Notes: generated by a model not told the origin, from the letters alone. A stretch of 64,000 nt of DNA from Christensenella sp. UBA7703 (GCA_002482505.1 DLGD01000038.1:18859-82858), one strand, 5' to 3'. Counted from the stretch's first letter, positions 26,487 through 35,100 are shown. A program made the numbers and translations.

Positions 26487-27632
26487 TTATCCGCGCTCCT
26501 GCGGGAAGACCTCGCGCACCAGCCCGCGAATCATCAGTTCACGAATCGATTCACAGCGCAATGTGTTGAGGATGTTTGTCTTGGATTGCTGATGATACAT
26601 CCTGAGCGGCCTGCGGCCTGCGAGCACGTTGAGTGTCTTTAGCAGCGGGTTTCCGCTGAGAAACACGTGAAAAAGCTTCTCTTTTTGCGCCTCGGCATAG
26701 GTTTCGTAACGCGCGGGCACAAAACCCTCCATGCGGATGCGCCTGGAGCGGCGGTTAAACCCATCCAGCAGCTCCGCGGCTTTCGCCTCATTCGCCAGAG
26801 CCGTGCCGCCCGCGGCGCGCACAATTGGTACATACTCCACTTTTTCCATGCCGAAATCGCCAATGGTATAGCGAATCAGCATACCAGAGTCAAAGCCTTC
26901 TATGGTGTCGTCCATGTCAAAGATAAAGTTGCCCTGCCCGTAGACGATGGTCGCATTGTTCCAGCGTTCGCTGCTGCCGATACAGTGGCTGTGTTGGCAG
27001 ACGACGAGCGAAGCGCCGCATTCGGCAGCCTTGCGGCAGATGCGCTGTACATCCGGCGAAGGATAGGCATAGCCTTCCCGCCCGCCATGATAGAGCACGA
27101 TGAGCCGGTCGCAGCTGGACTTAATCTCGCGGATGCGGTCGCTGAAGTTGATCAGATCGATCGGGTTTGCGCCTGCTTTGCGCTCGGTTGCAAACGAAAA
27201 CTCATGTTCGCAAACCGCATATACACCTACGCGAACGCCATGCTTGACGAAGAAAAATGGTTGATCCGCCTCGTCAAGGTCTTCTCCCGCGCCAAAGGAG
27301 GCGACATGCCGCGCCTTCAGCGCCACACGCGTGGAGGATAACCCCTCCGCCCCCTGATCCATACTATGATTGTTGCAGAGACAAACCCCCGTCGGTTGCA
27401 GAGCGGCAATCCCGTTTGCGCAGGCGGTCGGCACGCGAAACGCAGGACCGCATTTTTGAGCCGCGGAATCCTGATCCGACAACGGTGTTTCCAGATTGAT
27501 AATCCGCGCGTCCGCCGCAAGCCAGATCTCCTCCAATCCGTCAAACAGCAGCTTCGGCGCGCTTGTTTGAAACGCTTGCAGGTTCGATGCGGTCGGCACG
27601 ACATCCGCGCCAATGATGATCTCCAGGCTCAT
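26487..27632 (-). CDS. CapA-like metallophosphatase-family protein
   Basis: 381-residue protein of the CapA/PGA_cap family. Family motifs are present: IIIGADVVP (usually GD), ARIINLETPL, CLCNNHSMDQGAEGL and LYHGGREGYAYPSPDVQRIC. In Bacillus such proteins work with poly-gamma-glutamate synthesis; within polysaccharide operons their role is less clear, perhaps modification or attachment of the polymer. There is no signal peptide, so this copy appears cytoplasmic. GGAGGAG precedes the ATG. Confidence 0.85.
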   Translation of the reverse strand: MSLEIIIGADVVPTASNLQAFQTSAPKLLFDGLEEIWLAADARIINLETPLSDQDSAAQKCGPAFRVPTACANGIAALQPTGVCLCNNHSMDQGAEGLSSTRVALKARHVASFGAGEDLDEADQPFFFVKHGVRVGVYAVCEHEFSFATERKAGANPIDLINFSDRIREIKSSCDRLIVLYHGGREGYAYPSPDVQRICRKAAECGASLVVCQHSHCIGSSERWNNATIVYGQGNFIFDMDDTIEGFDSGMLIRYTIGDFGMEKVEYVPIVRAAGGTALANEAKAAELLDGFNRRSRRIRMEGFVPARYETYAEAQKEKLFHVFLSGNPLLKTLNVLAGRRPLRMYHQQSKTNILNTLRCESIRELMIRGLVREVFPQERG

Positions 27633-27673
27633 GCATGCTCCTCCCGTATTTGATCCGAATCCGGCTCAAAAAA

Positions 27674-28624
27674 TCAAAATCCAAGGTCGATCATCTTGCC
27701 CATGTCCAGATCGCCTTCATAAGAAAAGTCGTCGTTTAGTCCGCTCTGGTCATAGAGCGTGATCTCGCCGAAGCGAACCCCCTCCGGCGTGTCAAATAAA
27801 TCCACACGCACATGGCGAAATCCCGCACCGAGCCGCCGCGCAATCTCAATCATCTCGTCCAGGTGCGGCGGACGCGGCATCACGAATCCCTCCTGCAACG
27901 CGATTGTGATATCGTTGATGCGGTATGGGTTAAGGTCCATATCAAACAGCAGATAGTCCGCGTGTGCCTTACGGCGGTTGGTGCAAAGAAGGATAACCCG
28001 CACCACACCGTCAAAGCAATAAAACTTGTAATCGTCCGGCCTTGCTCCGTTTGTTCCGGGCAAAAACGCCTCCGCGAGTACGCGGCGCGGCACAAAGCGA
28101 TAGGGCCACTCGCGCCCGGCGATGGAATAATCCCGCTTAAGCCAGGTTTTCAGGCTCTCACGCGCGGCTTGTTCGTCGAGCTCCGCCTTGTTTGGGCAGA
28201 GGATAACCCCGCCGGAATCGTGCGTGCATTTGAGTACAAACTGTTCCGGCAGGGCGGCAAAATCGATCTCATCCGGGTCGTCCCAAACGCCGAGAATCGG
28301 TGTAAAATAGGAATCCCCGATTCGCTCGCGCACGATCTCCCGCACGGCGATCTTATCGCAAATCTTTGGATAGATCGGATTTTTATCGTGCAGCTTGAGC
28401 CACTGCACCTTTTCATTATAGGTCTTTGGCGGGTTGAGATGCAGTTTTCTGCCCATCACGCCACGATAGAGCAAACGCAAATACAGCTCATCATCCATCC
28501 GTTCAAACCAACCGCGGTGCGTCAGCGCGACAAATATCTTACACGGGTTTTGCAAAAACGCGCCGAGTCTCCGAATCAACGCGCCGATTGCGGATATCTT
28601 CCCCGCGTCCGTGTCATTTGGCAT
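27674..28624 (-). CDS. TupA-like ATP-grasp protein
   Basis: 316-residue protein of the TupA-like ATP-grasp family found in capsule and teichuronopeptide loci. LNPPKTYNEKVQWLKLHDKN, DKIAVREIVRERIGDSY, FVLKCTHDSGG and DYKFYCFDG are its hallmarks; the C-terminal VRVDLFDTPEGVRFGEITLY carries the metal-binding acidic residues of the ATP-grasp site. Probably ligates an amino acid or similar acid to a uronic acid in the polymer, consistent with ugd and the UDP-GlcA epimerase in the same operon; that function is inferred. Confidence 0.88.
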   Translation of the reverse strand: MPNDTDAGKISAIGALIRRLGAFLQNPCKIFVALTHRGWFERMDDELYLRLLYRGVMGRKLHLNPPKTYNEKVQWLKLHDKNPIYPKICDKIAVREIVRERIGDSYFTPILGVWDDPDEIDFAALPEQFVLKCTHDSGGVILCPNKAELDEQAARESLKTWLKRDYSIAGREWPYRFVPRRVLAEAFLPGTNGARPDDYKFYCFDGVVRVILLCTNRRKAHADYLLFDMDLNPYRINDITIALQEGFVMPRPPHLDEMIEIARRLGAGFRHVRVDLFDTPEGVRFGEITLYDQSGLNDDFSYEGDLDMGKMIDLGF

Positions 28625-28719
28625 GCATTGTTATCCTTTCGCCGATCTGTGCGTTTGGTCGTTGGAAGTCACCACTTCAAGGCAGGCGGCATTCCATGCG
28701 TGATATGGCAAGAATACCT

Positions 28720-29799
28720 CTACTTCTTCGAAACATCCTCAAGGTATTCCCTCCATTTTGCTGCAACAATCGTTTCGTCCAGCCTGTTGCGGATCCCTGC
28801 GGCACGCTGGCCGAGCCACGCGGCATACGATTCATCATCCGCAAGTTTACACATCGCTTCAAACAGCGCGTCTTCGTCTCCAACGGGAATCAACAGCCCG
28901 TTTTCGCCGCTGGTAAGCAGGGAGCGAACGCCACCGATGGGGCAATCCGTCGCGATGCAGGGCAGCCCGCACGCCATCGCCTCGATGAGCACATTCGGCA
29001 TCCCCTCATAATCGGAACTCAGCACAAACATGCCGCTGTCGTTGATGTCGTCCAGCAATGTCTTGCTCTGCCCCGCAAGTTCGACTGCGCCCGCGATACC
29101 GAGGCTGCTTGCCGTCTTTTGCAGATGCTCTTTCTCCGGCCCTTCCCCATAGATGACCAGAGAATAGGCATGGTGCGTCTTATAAAAGCGCGCAAATGCG
29201 CGAATCAATAAGTCAAAATTCTTTTGCTCGTGCAACCGTCCTGCCGCGACCACAGTACGCTTGCGTTCGCCCTCAAAGCGCGCGGGAATGCGCGCGGTGT
29301 CGAGAGGATTGTCAAGAACGATACCGCGTTTTTGAATCGCTTGGGAAAAATACCGCGACGCATCCTTCGTCTGGAAGATGAATCCCTTGGCGAACGGGTA
29401 GACAAGGCAACGCAATATGCGCTTGATTCTGCTCTCTGGGTGGCGGTGCGGGTCGTTCCGCTCGCTGACGACGACGGGAACGCCGGTGCCGAGAAGATAC
29501 AACACCGTCCAGACATTCACCTTTTCCGGCAGGGCCAGTACGACATCCGGCTGTTCCTGCTTGACGAGCTTTCTTAACTTTCGATACGCTTTGGGAATCT
29601 TCCGCCCAGGCAGGGTTTGGTCAAAGGTCAGATATATCTGTTCCACCGACTCCGGCAGGTCGTAAAACGACGGCACACCGCACTCGGTCACGAGCTTGCA
29701 CTCGATGCCGTCCCGCGCAAAGCAGGCCAGTAGCTGCGCAATCACGCGCTCGCAACCTCCGCCGCTCATCTTGTGCGTTACGATCATGAGTTTCTTCAT
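28720..29799 (-). CDS. Family 4 glycosyltransferase
   Basis: 359-residue GT-B retaining transferase. Donor-binding features: VAAGRLHEQKNFDLLIRAFA, LVIYGEGPEKEHLQ, and SDYEGMPNVLIEAMACGLPC with the E-x7-E motif. The N-terminal MIVTHKMSGGGCERVIAQLL loop binds the acceptor. Ribosome site AAAGGG upstream of the ATG. Part of the polysaccharide operon; sugar specificity unknown. Confidence 0.94.
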   Translation of the reverse strand: MKKLMIVTHKMSGGGCERVIAQLLACFARDGIECKLVTECGVPSFYDLPESVEQIYLTFDQTLPGRKIPKAYRKLRKLVKQEQPDVVLALPEKVNVWTVLYLLGTGVPVVVSERNDPHRHPESRIKRILRCLVYPFAKGFIFQTKDASRYFSQAIQKRGIVLDNPLDTARIPARFEGERKRTVVAAGRLHEQKNFDLLIRAFARFYKTHHAYSLVIYGEGPEKEHLQKTASSLGIAGAVELAGQSKTLLDDINDSGMFVLSSDYEGMPNVLIEAMACGLPCIATDCPIGGVRSLLTSGENGLLIPVGDEDALFEAMCKLADDESYAAWLGQRAAGIRNRLDETIVAAKWREYLEDVSKK

Positions 29800-29856
29800 C
29801 GTACCAGTCCCTTTCCGAAAAAGTAATTGCGTTTGTTTTGTTGCTGCGTTCGCGTT

Positions 29857-30978
29857 TCAGCCGCCTGCCCGCGCTGCGGACTCATAGATACACATCAGTG
29901 TCTCCGCGTTTTGTGAAACGTCATATCCTGCCTCCACCGCGCGTGTAATCGCGGCAGCGGATGCCGCCTCGCGCTGAGTCCGCCCGGCCGCTGCCATCGC
30001 GTCTGCAAATGCTTGTGCGTGTTCGATCGGCGCAAACGAAACCATATCACTCAGCGCGGCTTCACGCGTCACTTTTTCCGAAACAACGCACGGCAGCCCC
30101 GCGCACTGTGCCTCAACAAGAGTCAGCGGCAGCCCCTCGTGCAGCGAAGGCAATACAAACACATCCGCCGCGGAAAGCAGCGCGGGAATCTCCTCCCGAA
30201 GGCCTAAAAACGCAACCTGTTTGCGGATGCCGCGCGCTTCCGCACGCGCCTCGCAGGATAATCTGCGCGCACCATCGCCAACGAGCAGCAGGCGTGCGTC
30301 CGGCTTTTGCACAAGCAACTGCTCAAATGCTTCCAGCAAGAATGCCTGATTTTTTTGCTCGTTGAATGCACCAATGTGCAAATAGACGAATCCGCCTTGC
30401 GACAACCCAAGCTGTTCACGCATCTCTTCCCGCATCGCCGCCGAAAAACGAAAATGTGGTGTGTCGATTGCGTTGTTGAGCACCGTATACGGACGGTTTG
30501 GAAAAAGCCACTCTCCGGCGGCAGTCGAACAGGCAATGTTTTGCGTGCTGGTTCGGTAAAAGACGCCGCGCAGGAGTTTGTCGATGACTTTCATATTGCA
30601 CGTGGTATTGTGAGAGTGCGGCATGCGCACCCGCGCCCCGCCGCGTTTTGCCGCGAGTAGCTCCGCCGCCAGCGTTGCGCTGTTGCCGTGCGCATGAACG
30701 ATCTCGATTTCCCGCTCGCGCACAATATGCGCCAACTGCTGGATATAGCGCAACGGATGGCGATTCCGCCCCGGAAGAACAAACACGCTTCCGCCCGTCT
30801 GTTTCACCAGCGCGTGTGCCTTTTCGTCCGGCTCGTTGAGGCAGACAAGGTCGCAGCGCACCCGCACGGGATCCATGCGCGAAAGATAGTTCATCACGCA
30901 GTTTGCGATGCCGTTTTTGCCGTATCGCACGGTCAGCACCATGAGCACACGAACAGGATTTGCCACGCGGTCACTCAC
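29857..30978 (-). CDS. Family 4 glycosyltransferase (EpsF-like)
   Basis: 373-residue GT-B transferase: VLMVLTVRYGKNGIANCVMN, IVHAHGNSATLAAELLA, FVYLHIGAFNEQKNQAFLLE, and LPSLHEGLPLTLVEAQCAGL with the E-x7-E catalytic/donor motif. The start is a GTG at 30978 overlapping the stop of the upstream gene (GTGA), so translation is coupled; a GTG at 30966 is an alternative. Similar to EpsF-type transferases of exopolysaccharide loci. Confidence 0.93.
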   Translation of the reverse strand: MSDRVANPVRVLMVLTVRYGKNGIANCVMNYLSRMDPVRVRCDLVCLNEPDEKAHALVKQTGGSVFVLPGRNRHPLRYIQQLAHIVREREIEIVHAHGNSATLAAELLAAKRGGARVRMPHSHNTTCNMKVIDKLLRGVFYRTSTQNIACSTAAGEWLFPNRPYTVLNNAIDTPHFRFSAAMREEMREQLGLSQGGFVYLHIGAFNEQKNQAFLLEAFEQLLVQKPDARLLLVGDGARRLSCEARAEARGIRKQVAFLGLREEIPALLSAADVFVLPSLHEGLPLTLVEAQCAGLPCVVSEKVTREAALSDMVSFAPIEHAQAFADAMAAAGRTQREAASAAAITRAVEAGYDVSQNAETLMCIYESAARAGG

Positions 30979-31838
30979 TTTCCCAGTGCGCGGAGATCGC
31001 TCTCCGCCTTACCGGTCTTGCGGTATTCGTAAATCTTTGCATCCACCAAAAAACGATACCAGTAGCTCTCAAAATAATGGTAGAGATAGCCCTCTTTTCC
31101 GTCCAGAAAACCCAGCCGGAAAATGTAGTTATAGACAAACCAAAGCCACGCGCGGAAAAACATCGGCGCGCGATAATAGACCGTAAACTTTTTTTTGCGA
31201 TGCTGCATGAGCATGGGATCGGTGTTTGCGTCAAAACTCGCGCCCTCTTCAAAGGCGATATAGTCCGAAAGTTCGCGGATGGCATACCAATTGTAGCGCG
31301 CGATATAGCTTGTCAAATCCTTAAAGTCATAGTGCAGATACCGCTCGGAGATCGCGACTGTGCGCCCTTCGTACAGGATCGTATGCGCGTCGCGCTTCCG
31401 GTCTTCAATTCTGCCTTTGCCGGTTTTAAAGAGCATGATTTTTCGCTTCTTGCTCCCGCCGTGCTTCATCTGCCGCCCAAGAAAGAAAAAGTCGCTCTCC
31501 ATCACGATGCCGTTGACATCGTCGTTCGCGTGCTCCTGCATGAGCGCTTCGCTATGCGCGCAGACCGCGGGGGTAAAGCGCTCGTCCGCATCCAGCCGGA
31601 GCGTCCAGGCGGTGGTGATGTTCGCATTGTCCACGCCCCAGTTGTATTGTGCGGCATAATAGGTAAACGGGTGTTCCAGCACATCCGCGCCATAGCTTCG
31701 CGCAATCTCAAGGGTGCGGTCGGTGCTTCCACTGTCGATCACGACCACGCGGCTGCAAAACCCCGCGACGGATTTGAGGCACTCTCCGATATTCTTTTCT
31801 TCGTTGAGGGTCAGTACAATCGCCGTTACATCCGCCAT
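30975..31838 (-). CDS. Family 2 glycosyltransferase (WaaE/KdtX-like)
   Basis: 287-residue GT-A enzyme: MADVTAIVLTLNEEKNIGEC, VVVIDSGSTDRTLEIARSYG, LRLDADERFTP. The latter (D-A-D-E-R) and the mid-region VMESDFFFLGRQMKHGG with LHYDFKDLTSYIARYNWYA are typical of the WaaE/beta-1,4-glucosyltransferase-like branch. The ATG at 31838 gives the conserved N-terminus, with AAAGGA upstream. First gene of the polysaccharide operon. Confidence 0.92.
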   Translation of the reverse strand: MADVTAIVLTLNEEKNIGECLKSVAGFCSRVVVIDSGSTDRTLEIARSYGADVLEHPFTYYAAQYNWGVDNANITTAWTLRLDADERFTPAVCAHSEALMQEHANDDVNGIVMESDFFFLGRQMKHGGSKKRKIMLFKTGKGRIEDRKRDAHTILYEGRTVAISERYLHYDFKDLTSYIARYNWYAIRELSDYIAFEEGASFDANTDPMLMQHRKKKFTVYYRAPMFFRAWLWFVYNYIFRLGFLDGKEGYLYHYFESYWYRFLVDAKIYEYRKTGKAESDLRALGK

Positions 31839-31972
31839 CGCGTGCGGTATCCTTTCGCTCAAAAGAGAATCAAGCTTTTTCAGGTCGTACGCCTCTTGCC
31901 GCCAGCGCGCAGGTTTTAAGCGCGCGCAATAGGGTATACTTTCCCGATTACTCCACTCTATGATACCATCGT

Positions 31973-32001
31973 AGTTTACCATTTGGCAGGGGGTCTGTCA
32001 A
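31973..32001 (-). promoter_or_regulatory. Promoter of the polysaccharide operon
   Basis: Minus strand: TTGACA (32001-31996), 17-base spacer, TAAACT (31978-31973). It predicts an untranslated leader of about 125 bases before the ATG at 31838. No terminator or known riboswitch is seen in that leader. All genes from here to pssA (18862) run in the same direction with gaps under 100 bases. Confidence 0.65.
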
Positions 32002-32080
32002 ACGCGCGAAACGCTTGCCTGCGCGCAAGAAGTATCCCATTGCCGGGGTTTGCCGGGGCGTTTCATCCGGCGTTTTGACA

Positions 32081-32109
32081 TTGAAAAAAGCAGTTTTCTG
32101 TGCTACACT
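32081..32109 (+). promoter_or_regulatory. Promoter giving a predicted leaderless mRNA
   Basis: TTGAAA (32081-32086), 17-base spacer, TACACT (32104-32109). The ATG at 32117 lies 8 bases after the -10 box with no ribosome site between. A TTGACA just upstream (32075-32080) is not correctly spaced. Confidence 0.68.
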
Positions 32110-32116
32110 CCTGCTC

Positions 32117-32839
32117 ATGAAACAACAAGCGATTGATTATTTGAGGCGGGATGTTCTAAGGAATATCGACATGCTGGAAGTGCTGGCTCTCCCGAAAGCA
32201 GCAGTTATTGCGGCGAACGAGTCGGGCGTGCTTGTTCAACATGGCGACCTGTACCTGCTCGCGTCCGAACCCGATCACGCAGCGGAATTTCTGCCGCAAA
32301 TGCAGCAAAACCTCACCCAAAACCCCGGGCAATTGGTCGTTTTGCACAGTGATGAACTGCGCGATACGCTGGAGCATGATTTCGGTTTTCAAACCGTAAT
32401 GGAATGCCGCCATGCGGTCTATTTCCGCACAGAGCCGGTTCCCTATACCCTGCCGAAAGGCACAGAAATCCGCCTGCTGGATTGCAGCTACGCCGATTTT
32501 GTCCATGCACACTACCACATGGTAGACGATTCCGCCTACATCCGCGAGCGTTTGGAAGAAGGAATGTTCGGCGTGTTCGTACATGGCGCGATTGCGGGTT
32601 TTATTGGCACGCACGAGGAACGCCCGATGGGATTGCTTGAAATTCTGCCGGAGTATCGCAGGCTTGGACTCGCCTATGTGCTGGAAGCGCACCTGATCAA
32701 CCACCTGCTCTCGCTTGGGCGCGTGCCGTTTTGCCAGGTCGCGGTCTATAATGAAGCCTCGATTCGCCTACAGGAGAAACTTGGGTTGGTGCTGTCCGAT
32801 CAAATCATCCACTGGCTGGCGCGAGACCGCATGAAATAA
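32117..32839 (+). CDS. GNAT-family N-acetyltransferase
   Basis: 240-residue protein with a C-terminal acetyl-CoA-binding GNAT domain: GVFVHGAIAGFIGTHEERPM (strands 4-5 area) and ILPEYRRLGLAYVLEAHLIN (the R/Q-x-x-G-x-A pyrophosphate loop), then VYNEASIRLQEKLGL. The N-terminal half (about 1-115) is a second GNAT-like or unrelated domain seen in Firmicute homologues. Substrate unknown. The upstream open frame includes the promoter, so the start is 32117, apparently at the transcription start. Confidence 0.9.
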   Translation: MKQQAIDYLRRDVLRNIDMLEVLALPKAAVIAANESGVLVQHGDLYLLASEPDHAAEFLPQMQQNLTQNPGQLVVLHSDELRDTLEHDFGFQTVMECRHAVYFRTEPVPYTLPKGTEIRLLDCSYADFVHAHYHMVDDSAYIRERLEEGMFGVFVHGAIAGFIGTHEERPMGLLEILPEYRRLGLAYVLEAHLINHLLSLGRVPFCQVAVYNEASIRLQEKLGLVLSDQIIHWLARDRMK

Positions 32840-32853
32840 GACAAAGCAAACCA

Positions 32854-32883
32854 AAAGACGGAGTTTCGCGCTCCGTCTTTTTT
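32854..32883. terminator. Bidirectional intrinsic terminator
   Basis: AAAGACGGAG (32854-32863) pairs with CTCCGTCTTT (32871-32880), with Ts to 32883 and a matching A-run on the other side. It serves the GNAT gene and the minus-strand glycosyltransferase ending at 32902. Confidence 0.88.
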
Positions 32884-32901
32884 GGTGCTATTCAGCTTTG
32901 C

Positions 32902-33900
32902 TTATTTCTTGATATTGCTCTCTTTTTGAATATAGATCGGGCGCTGCTTGACCTGCATATAGGTTCGCGCGACATATTCGCCGATGATGCCGAGCGCGAG
33001 CAGCACAAACCCGCCAAGCGTAAGCATGATCGCCAGCAGCGAAGGATACCCCGCGACGGGATTGCCCCAGATCAGCGCGATCACGACGCGGATGACCATG
33101 TAGATCAGCGCCAGCGCGGAGACGACGCTGCCGATCGCGGTCGCAATCTGAAGCGGCGCAATGGAGAACGAAACGATGCCTTCGATGGCATATCGCACCA
33201 GTTTCCAGAACGACCACTTGGTTTCGCCCGCCGCGCGCTCGATGTTTTCATATTCCAGCCAGACCGTGTCAAACCCGACCCACATGAAGATGCCCTTGGA
33301 GAAACGATGGTATTCGCCAAGCTCCAACACGGCATCCACCACGCAGCGGCGCATCATGCGAAAATCCCGCGCGCCATCTACAAACTCCGTGTCCGAGATC
33401 TTATTGATGATTCGGTAAAACGCGCGTGCAAAGGCGCTTCGGATCTTCGGCTCGCCTTTTCGTGTGACTCTGCGGGTGGCGACACAGTCGCACTCCTCGC
33501 TCTTAAGCCGCTCCAGCATCTGGACAATCATCTCCGGCGGGTCCTGCAGATCGACATCCATCACACAGATAAAATCACCCATCGCGTGCTTCAGCCCCGC
33601 ATACATGGCGGCTTCTTTGCCGAAGTTGCGCGAGAAGGAGATATATCTTACGCGTTCATCCGCCTTTGCGAGTTCCCGTAGGATCGAAAGCGTCTTGTCC
33701 TTGGAGCCGTCATTGATCAAGATCAGCTCGAAATCATAGTCAGCTAATTGCGAGAAGACGGCCTTCTGCATCGCCTCATAATAGAGCGGAAGCACCGTCT
33801 CCTCGTTGTAACACGGGCAAACGATAGAGACCAGCGGTTTCGAGCGGAGTATTTCGAGCAGTGCGGCGTTGACTTTGGTAACCAGCGGTTGATCGTTCAT
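32902..33900 (-). CDS. Polyprenyl-phosphate glycosyltransferase (GtrB/DPM1-like)
   Basis: 332-residue membrane-anchored family 2 transferase. The N-terminal GT-A domain has SIVCPCYNEETVLPLYYEAM, LILINDGSKDKTL, FSRNFGKEAAMYAGL and MDVDLQDPPE (D-x-D). Two C-terminal helices (about 235-260 and 275-305) anchor it. The family transfers a sugar from UDP- or GDP-sugar to undecaprenyl phosphate, feeding GT-C enzymes on the outer face; the PMT-like protein at 2393 is a candidate partner. GGAGG precedes the ATG. Confidence 0.92.
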   Translation of the reverse strand: MNDQPLVTKVNAALLEILRSKPLVSIVCPCYNEETVLPLYYEAMQKAVFSQLADYDFELILINDGSKDKTLSILRELAKADERVRYISFSRNFGKEAAMYAGLKHAMGDFICVMDVDLQDPPEMIVQMLERLKSEECDCVATRRVTRKGEPKIRSAFARAFYRIINKISDTEFVDGARDFRMMRRCVVDAVLELGEYHRFSKGIFMWVGFDTVWLEYENIERAAGETKWSFWKLVRYAIEGIVSFSIAPLQIATAIGSVVSALALIYMVIRVVIALIWGNPVAGYPSLLAIMLTLGGFVLLALGIIGEYVARTYMQVKQRPIYIQKESNIKK

Positions 33901-33916
33901 GTGTTCCTCCGTGAGG

Positions 33917-34315
33917 TTAAGCGGGGTTTACGAGCATCGGCGTGCCGCTAAGCAGCATGATGAGCAGGTAAGCAAGCATCCACGCGGCAAGGCCGATCAT
34001 CAGCGCAACACGCCCCTTTTGCAGCGAACGCTTGAGCCGCTTTTCGATCAGGTTTGGCGCAAACAGCGCAATCACCACCGCCGCAATAGTGCCGAACATG
34101 CCGACTGATTCATAGGAGCCAAAGTAGGTCAGCAAGAATCCGCACAAAAGGCCGAGAATCGCTCCGCCGATGCGCTGATAGAGGTTCCACTTCGCTTCCG
34201 GCAGGTTGCGAACCTTGGTTTGCAGTTCGTCGAGTTCCTCCTGCGGCGGCGTCACCGTCGGTGTTTCCTGGGCGGGGTTCTTCGGTTCCAGCTCCGTCGT
34301 GTCTTTGTGTTCCAA
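33917..34315 (-). CDS. Small membrane protein of unknown function
   Basis: 132-residue protein: an acidic, Pro/Glu-rich cytoplasmic N-terminus (about 1-45), then three to four hydrophobic segments (about 50-130). I do not recognise the family. The start is a TTG at 34315, with GGAGGT correctly spaced; that GGAGGTAA also contains the mscL stop, so the two genes are coupled. It lies between mscL and the polyprenyl-phosphate glycosyltransferase, all on one strand. Confidence 0.75.
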   Translation of the reverse strand: MEHKDTTELEPKNPAQETPTVTPPQEELDELQTKVRNLPEAKWNLYQRIGGAILGLLCGFLLTYFGSYESVGMFGTIAAVVIALFAPNLIEKRLKRSLQKGRVALMIGLAAWMLAYLLIMLLSGTPMLVNPA

Positions 34316-34317
34316 TG

Positions 34318-34740
34318 TTATTTTACCTCCGATGTGCAATGCGGGCAGCGGGTTGCGTCAATCGCAATTTTGCTCTTGCAATATGGGCAGGTTTTTTCCG
34401 TTGGTTCGACTGGCACAGGGGTCCCGTTCTTCTTGAGCTTGCCGCCGATCTCACGCGTGGCGCTGATTACCTTTACGATGAGGAAGAGCACGATTGCCAT
34501 CAGCAGGAAGTTGATGATTGCCGTAATGAACGAGCCGTATTTGATTGAAACCCCACCGATTTGCCAGACGAGATCGGTGAAATTGGTGTTAGCGATCAAA
34601 CCGATCAGCGGAGAGATAATGTCGCTGACCAGCGAATCGACAATGCCCTTGAACGCAGCGCCGATGATCACGCCGACGGCGAGGTCGATCACGCTACCTT
34701 TTGCGATAAACGCCTTAAATTCCGAAAACAGCTTTTTCAT
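34318..34740 (-). CDS. mscL: Large-conductance mechanosensitive channel with C-terminal zinc ribbon
   Basis: 140-residue MscL, the emergency osmotic-release valve. MKKLFSEFKAFIAKGSVIDL is the standard N-terminus, and DLAVGVIIGAAFKGIVDSLV the pore helix; FITAIINFLLMAIVLFLIVK is the second helix. The usual C-terminal helical bundle is replaced by a short linker and a zinc ribbon (CPYCKSKIAIDATRCPHC). AGGAGA lies before the ATG at 34740; the longer open frame upstream contains the promoter and is not coding. Confidence 0.95.
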   Translation of the reverse strand: MKKLFSEFKAFIAKGSVIDLAVGVIIGAAFKGIVDSLVSDIISPLIGLIANTNFTDLVWQIGGVSIKYGSFITAIINFLLMAIVLFLIVKVISATREIGGKLKKNGTPVPVEPTEKTCPYCKSKIAIDATRCPHCTSEVK

Positions 34741-34810
34741 GCCGATTTCTCCTTTGTTCCTGATTCGTTTTTTAATAATATAGAAAGAAAATCTCGTGTG
34801 ATTCCCGTTG

Positions 34811-34839
34811 AGTATATCATCTTCTCGGGTAGGATTCAA
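34811..34839 (-). promoter_or_regulatory. mscL promoter
   Basis: Minus strand: TTGAAT (34839-34834), 17-base spacer, TATACT (34816-34811), about 70 bases before the mscL ATG. Confidence 0.68.
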
Positions 34840-34933
34840 TCGCCACGCGGGCAGAAGAAGCCCTGTTTGTTTCGCGCGGCGGCCGCGCGCAGGCAGGGGA
34901 AGCACCCCCGCGTAAAAAACCGAAGTCCTGTGC

Positions 34934-34962
34934 TTGCAAAGGGAAACTGCGTATGCTAAAAT
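34934..34962 (+). promoter_or_regulatory. tRNA-Leu promoter
   Basis: TTGCAA (34934-34939), 17-base spacer, TAAAAT (34957-34962), 11 bases before the tRNA. Confidence 0.75.
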
Positions 34963-34972
34963 AACTTTCTGA

Positions 34973-35059
34973 GCCGGTGTGATGGAATTGGCAGACGTGA
35001 CGGACTCAAAATCCGTTGGTAGCGATACCGTGTCGGTTCGAGTCCGACCACCGGCACCA
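34973..35059 (+). tRNA. tRNA-Leu(CAA)
   Basis: 87 bases including encoded CCA. The acceptor stem GCCGGTG pairs with CACCGGC. The anticodon loop CTCAAAA gives CAA, reading UUG. A long variable arm and the T-arm GGTTCGAGTCC identify a class II leucine tRNA. Confidence 0.96.
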
Positions 35060-35100
35060 AAGAGGTAGATGCAGAATTGTGTCTACCTCTTTGGTCTTTT
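35057..35100 (+). terminator. tRNA-Leu terminator (first copy of a duplicated hairpin)
   Basis: CCAAAGAGGTAGA (35057-35069), whose first three bases are the tRNA CCA end, pairs perfectly with TCTACCTCTTTGG (35082-35094), followed by TCTTTTATC. A near copy of the GGTAGATGCAGAATT core occurs at 35488, after ridA. Confidence 0.8.
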
